DNA of 23,236 nucleotides, taken from UBA7656 sp040755335. Lineage in GTDB: Bacteria > Acidobacteriota > Blastocatellia > UBA7656. The translations under genes and the position numbers were made by a program. Of this stretch, positions 21,748 to 23,236 are shown in pieces (positions within the stretch are counted from its first letter, which is position 1; the number at the start of each line of letters is the position of its first letter). The DNA lies in assembly GCA_040755335.1 (NCBI GenBank), contig JBFMAU010000056.1, positions 1 to 23,236 of the forward strand, written 5' to 3'. The notes below the pieces were generated by a model. It saw nothing but the letters and a program-made list of their open reading frames with translations. It did not search any database and had not been told where the DNA came from.

Positions 21748-22770
21748 TCATGCGTCGCCGTTAGCCAGTCGCAGCAATCCGTAACGGTAGTAGCCCACGG
21801 CGTTCGAAAAGATCATCGATTCCACCTTTTCGGCTGACGGAAAAACTTCCTTGATCCCATCGAAAAGCATATCGCCCGAACCGCCCGCGACCAGAACCTT
21901 CTGGGGCCGCATCGGGCGCACGGTCATCTGTATGCGGTCGATTATCTGAGGCAGATGTTTTTCCATCACCTGCTTGCGCAAAGCTTCGAGGTCAACCGAC
22001 TCGCCGCGCGGCGTGATGTAGGGAGTCCGTGACCGGATGTACGACTCGATGGTGCTGCGCTCAAGATAATCGTCGAAGCGGGAATCTATCTCGCGTTGCA
22101 GATCGTGATAGACGGCATCGAGCGAAGACGGTATGGATTTCGAGTAGGTGTTTATGTAACGCCCGTCGGCTGCGACTATGTCGATGGTTTTCTCTCCGCC
22201 ATCGATTACGGCGGTGGGAACTATCCGGTCGGCGATCTTTGCGCCGTCGCGGTCCAGCGCGTAGCTCAGATACGATCCATACCCTTGGGGGAGAGCGAGT
22301 ATCTGATCGAATTTGAATTCGATAGTCCGTCGAACCTTGCCGCCTATGTCGTAGAGCTTCACCGTGTGTGCGCCCGACAATTTATCGATTAGAACCTGTT
22401 TCTGGTTCTGAAAGAAGTTGACGGGAAGGCCCACGACAAGCACATCGGGCGCGGCCACCTGTTTTTCATCCATGAAGCGCGCGACCCCCGCTATGGTGAG
22501 CGCGGGGTTGTAGTGCTTGGTGAACATATCGCGGTCGGCGGTCATCTCGCCTCCGCGATTGAGGTGGACGGCGGTTTCGCCGAAGTTGCGAACCTTGCCG
22601 GGATAGAGGCTCAGTTCGGCGATGAAATTGTCCTCAGCCGTGCCGAGAAAATCTTCGCCGAATTCAGCCGGACCGATGACGGAAGGAAAGATGAGCGTCT
22701 TTCGATTTCCTTTGATCTCGGAATAAATCTTTGTGGCCGAATAGCCAGTGTCTACAGCAAGCACGTTCAT
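21748..22770 (-). CDS. ParM-like actin-family ATPase
   Basis: The product is 340 aa from ATG 22770 (AAAGG 5 nt upstream). An in-frame TTG at 22785 is less likely. Actin-fold motifs in order: phosphate-1 VDTGYSATKIY (residues 5-15), phosphate-2-like AVIDGGEKTIDIVA, and the adenosine motif VLVAGGSGDMLFDGI near 300. This fits the ParM/StbA and Alp-type plasmid-segregation filaments and archaeal-type actins. No ParR-like adaptor gene or centromere-like iterons are seen within the window. Chromosomal copies of unknown role exist, so it may serve a different polymer function or derive from an integrated plasmid. A hairpin abuts its Shine-Dalgarno. Confidence 0.82.
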   Translation of the reverse strand: MNVLAVDTGYSATKIYSEIKGNRKTLIFPSVIGPAEFGEDFLGTAEDNFIAELSLYPGKVRNFGETAVHLNRGGEMTADRDMFTKHYNPALTIAGVARFMDEKQVAAPDVLVVGLPVNFFQNQKQVLIDKLSGAHTVKLYDIGGKVRRTIEFKFDQILALPQGYGSYLSYALDRDGAKIADRIVPTAVIDGGEKTIDIVAADGRYINTYSKSIPSSLDAVYHDLQREIDSRFDDYLERSTIESYIRSRTPYITPRGESVDLEALRKQVMEKHLPQIIDRIQMTVRPMRPQKVLVAGGSGDMLFDGIKEVFPSAEKVESMIFSNAVGYYRYGLLRLANGDA

Positions 22771-22781
22771 AAGAGCCTTTC

Positions 22782-22800
22782 TCAAGGCCGGTGGCCTTGA
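22782..22800 (-). promoter_or_regulatory. Hairpin abutting the ParM-like gene's Shine-Dalgarno
   Basis: On the RNA strand TCAAGGCC pairs with GGCCTTGA around a 3-nt loop, 1 nt upstream of the AAAGG that serves ATG 22770. Such a hairpin could limit ribosome access or protect the 5' end. Confidence 0.45.
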
Positions 22801-22926
22801 TGGACGCCTCCATCGCCCTCTGTTGTTGGGATTCGAGAGAGTTGATTTTAGATTCCGGCCTCGCGATTGTCACGCGCCGAAATCAAAATTGATCGGGCCG
22901 CTCAAGCAATCGGGGGTGACAGGCGG

Positions 22927-22932
22927 ATTATA
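22927..22932 (-). promoter_or_regulatory. Candidate -10 of the ParM-like gene
   Basis: TATAAT on the minus strand (22932-22927) in the context GCGTATAAT, without a good -35. It would give a leader of about 150 nt that contains the hairpin at 22782-22800. Confidence 0.35.
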
Positions 22933-23018
22933 CGCGAACAGGCGGCTTTGAAAGAAGGCGAATCGGCGAATGGATCGATATGAAAAACTCGAATGTTTGC
23001 GCGGGCGGTCAGACAGGC

Positions 23019-23051
23019 GATCAGGCACAGCCCTCAACGCTGTGCCTGATC
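23019..23051 (-). terminator. Strong hairpin after the proline-rich gene
   Basis: Arms GATCAGGCACAG (23019-23030) and CTGTGCCTGATC (23040-23051) form a perfect 12-bp stem with a 9-nt loop, beginning 6 nt beyond the stop codon. There is no T-tract, so termination may depend on other factors. Confidence 0.6.
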
Positions 23052-23057
23052 ACGTCA

Positions 23058-23236
23058 TCACCCTTGCGGCGCTTGCGGCGGCGGCGGGGGCAGTTGAGGC
23101 ACAGTCCCAGGTTTTGGCTGATTCGGCGGCGGCGTCTGAGATGTCTGAGAGACAGGTTGTCCGCCTGCCGCTTCCACCACTCCTTTCAAACCGAGTCCCG
23201 CAAGGAAGGTCTCATAGCTCAACTGAGCGGCGGTCA
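23058..23236 (-). CDS. C-terminal part of a protein with a proline-rich tail (gene enters from the right edge)
   Basis: The frame reads TAQLSYETFLAGLGLKGVVE then AAGGQPVSQTSQTPPPNQPK and a poly-proline end PPPPPQAPQG, stop at 23060-23058. Only about 59 residues are in the window. The codon pattern (third-position GC) and the hairpin directly after the stop support a real gene. The tail is disordered and Gln/Pro-rich, like linkers of secreted or filament-associated proteins. It is transcribed in the same direction as the ParM-like gene, 287 bp upstream of it. No family recognised. Confidence 0.6.
   Translation of the reverse strand, partial: TAAQLSYETFLAGLGLKGVVEAAGGQPVSQTSQTPPPNQPKPGTVPQLPPPPPQAPQG

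Noticed and set aside
22664..22873. 69-codon minus-strand frame overlapping the start of the ParM-like gene
   Set aside because: It overlaps more than 100 nt of a well-supported gene, begins with GTG without a good ribosome binding site and has no domain; a chance leader frame is more likely.
1..23236. CRISPR arrays, tRNA or rRNA genes
   Set aside because: No regularly spaced direct repeats, no tRNA-like cloverleaf with conserved arm sequences and no rRNA sequence were seen by eye.

Overview
The window looks like a piece of a moderately GC-rich bacterial chromosome. The gene types suggest an Acidobacteriota-like (Blastocatellia-like) genome: a winged-helix/AAA/TPR regulator, a TPR/sigma-54 activator, M28 and DUF885 peptidases, small secreted proteins and many signalling proteins. 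That assignment is inference; there is no rRNA, tRNA or other marker gene here.

Left part (1-4091, minus strand). A membrane-anchored M28 metallopeptidase gene is cut by a 324-bp TnpB-less IS200/IS605-like miniature element (497-820). Joining 821 to 496 restores one open frame, which fixes the element ends. The element has its own sigma70-like promoter and a hairpin series like that of an omega-RNA. Upstream is a 1006-aa winged-helix/AAA/TPR regulator. Between it and the next genes is a divergent control region with a Pho-box-like direct repeat.

Secreted block (4445-7432, plus strand). Two signal-peptide proteins of unknown function, a JAB/MPN-like lipoprotein, a 36-codon leader ORF and a DinB-family protein.

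Middle (7668-10760, minus strand). A secreted DUF885 hydrolase has a 1287-bp TnpB-only IS605-type element inserted just upstream of its ribosome binding site. This element shares its right end, its left-end hairpin and its TTTAT target with the miniature element, so the two form a matched pair.

Signalling cluster (10989-16886, plus strand). A TPR/GAF-like/sigma-54 activator, a triple-PAS protein with a CxxC...CxxC tail instead of a kinase, a single-domain receiver and a STAS anti-sigma antagonist. A receiver-HPt protein at 20822, with a probable premature stop, belongs functionally with them. No histidine kinase catalytic domain lies in the window, so phosphate must come from elsewhere. After the STAS gene is an unassigned, highly structured intergenic segment (16987-17140) that folds as a three-way junction.

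Right part. A type II phosphomannose isomerase cupin (probably leaderless mRNA) and ManC make GDP-mannose. A DUF1772 membrane protein and weakly supported small ORFs follow. A chromosomal ParM-like actin on the minus strand and the proline-rich end of another minus-strand gene close the window.
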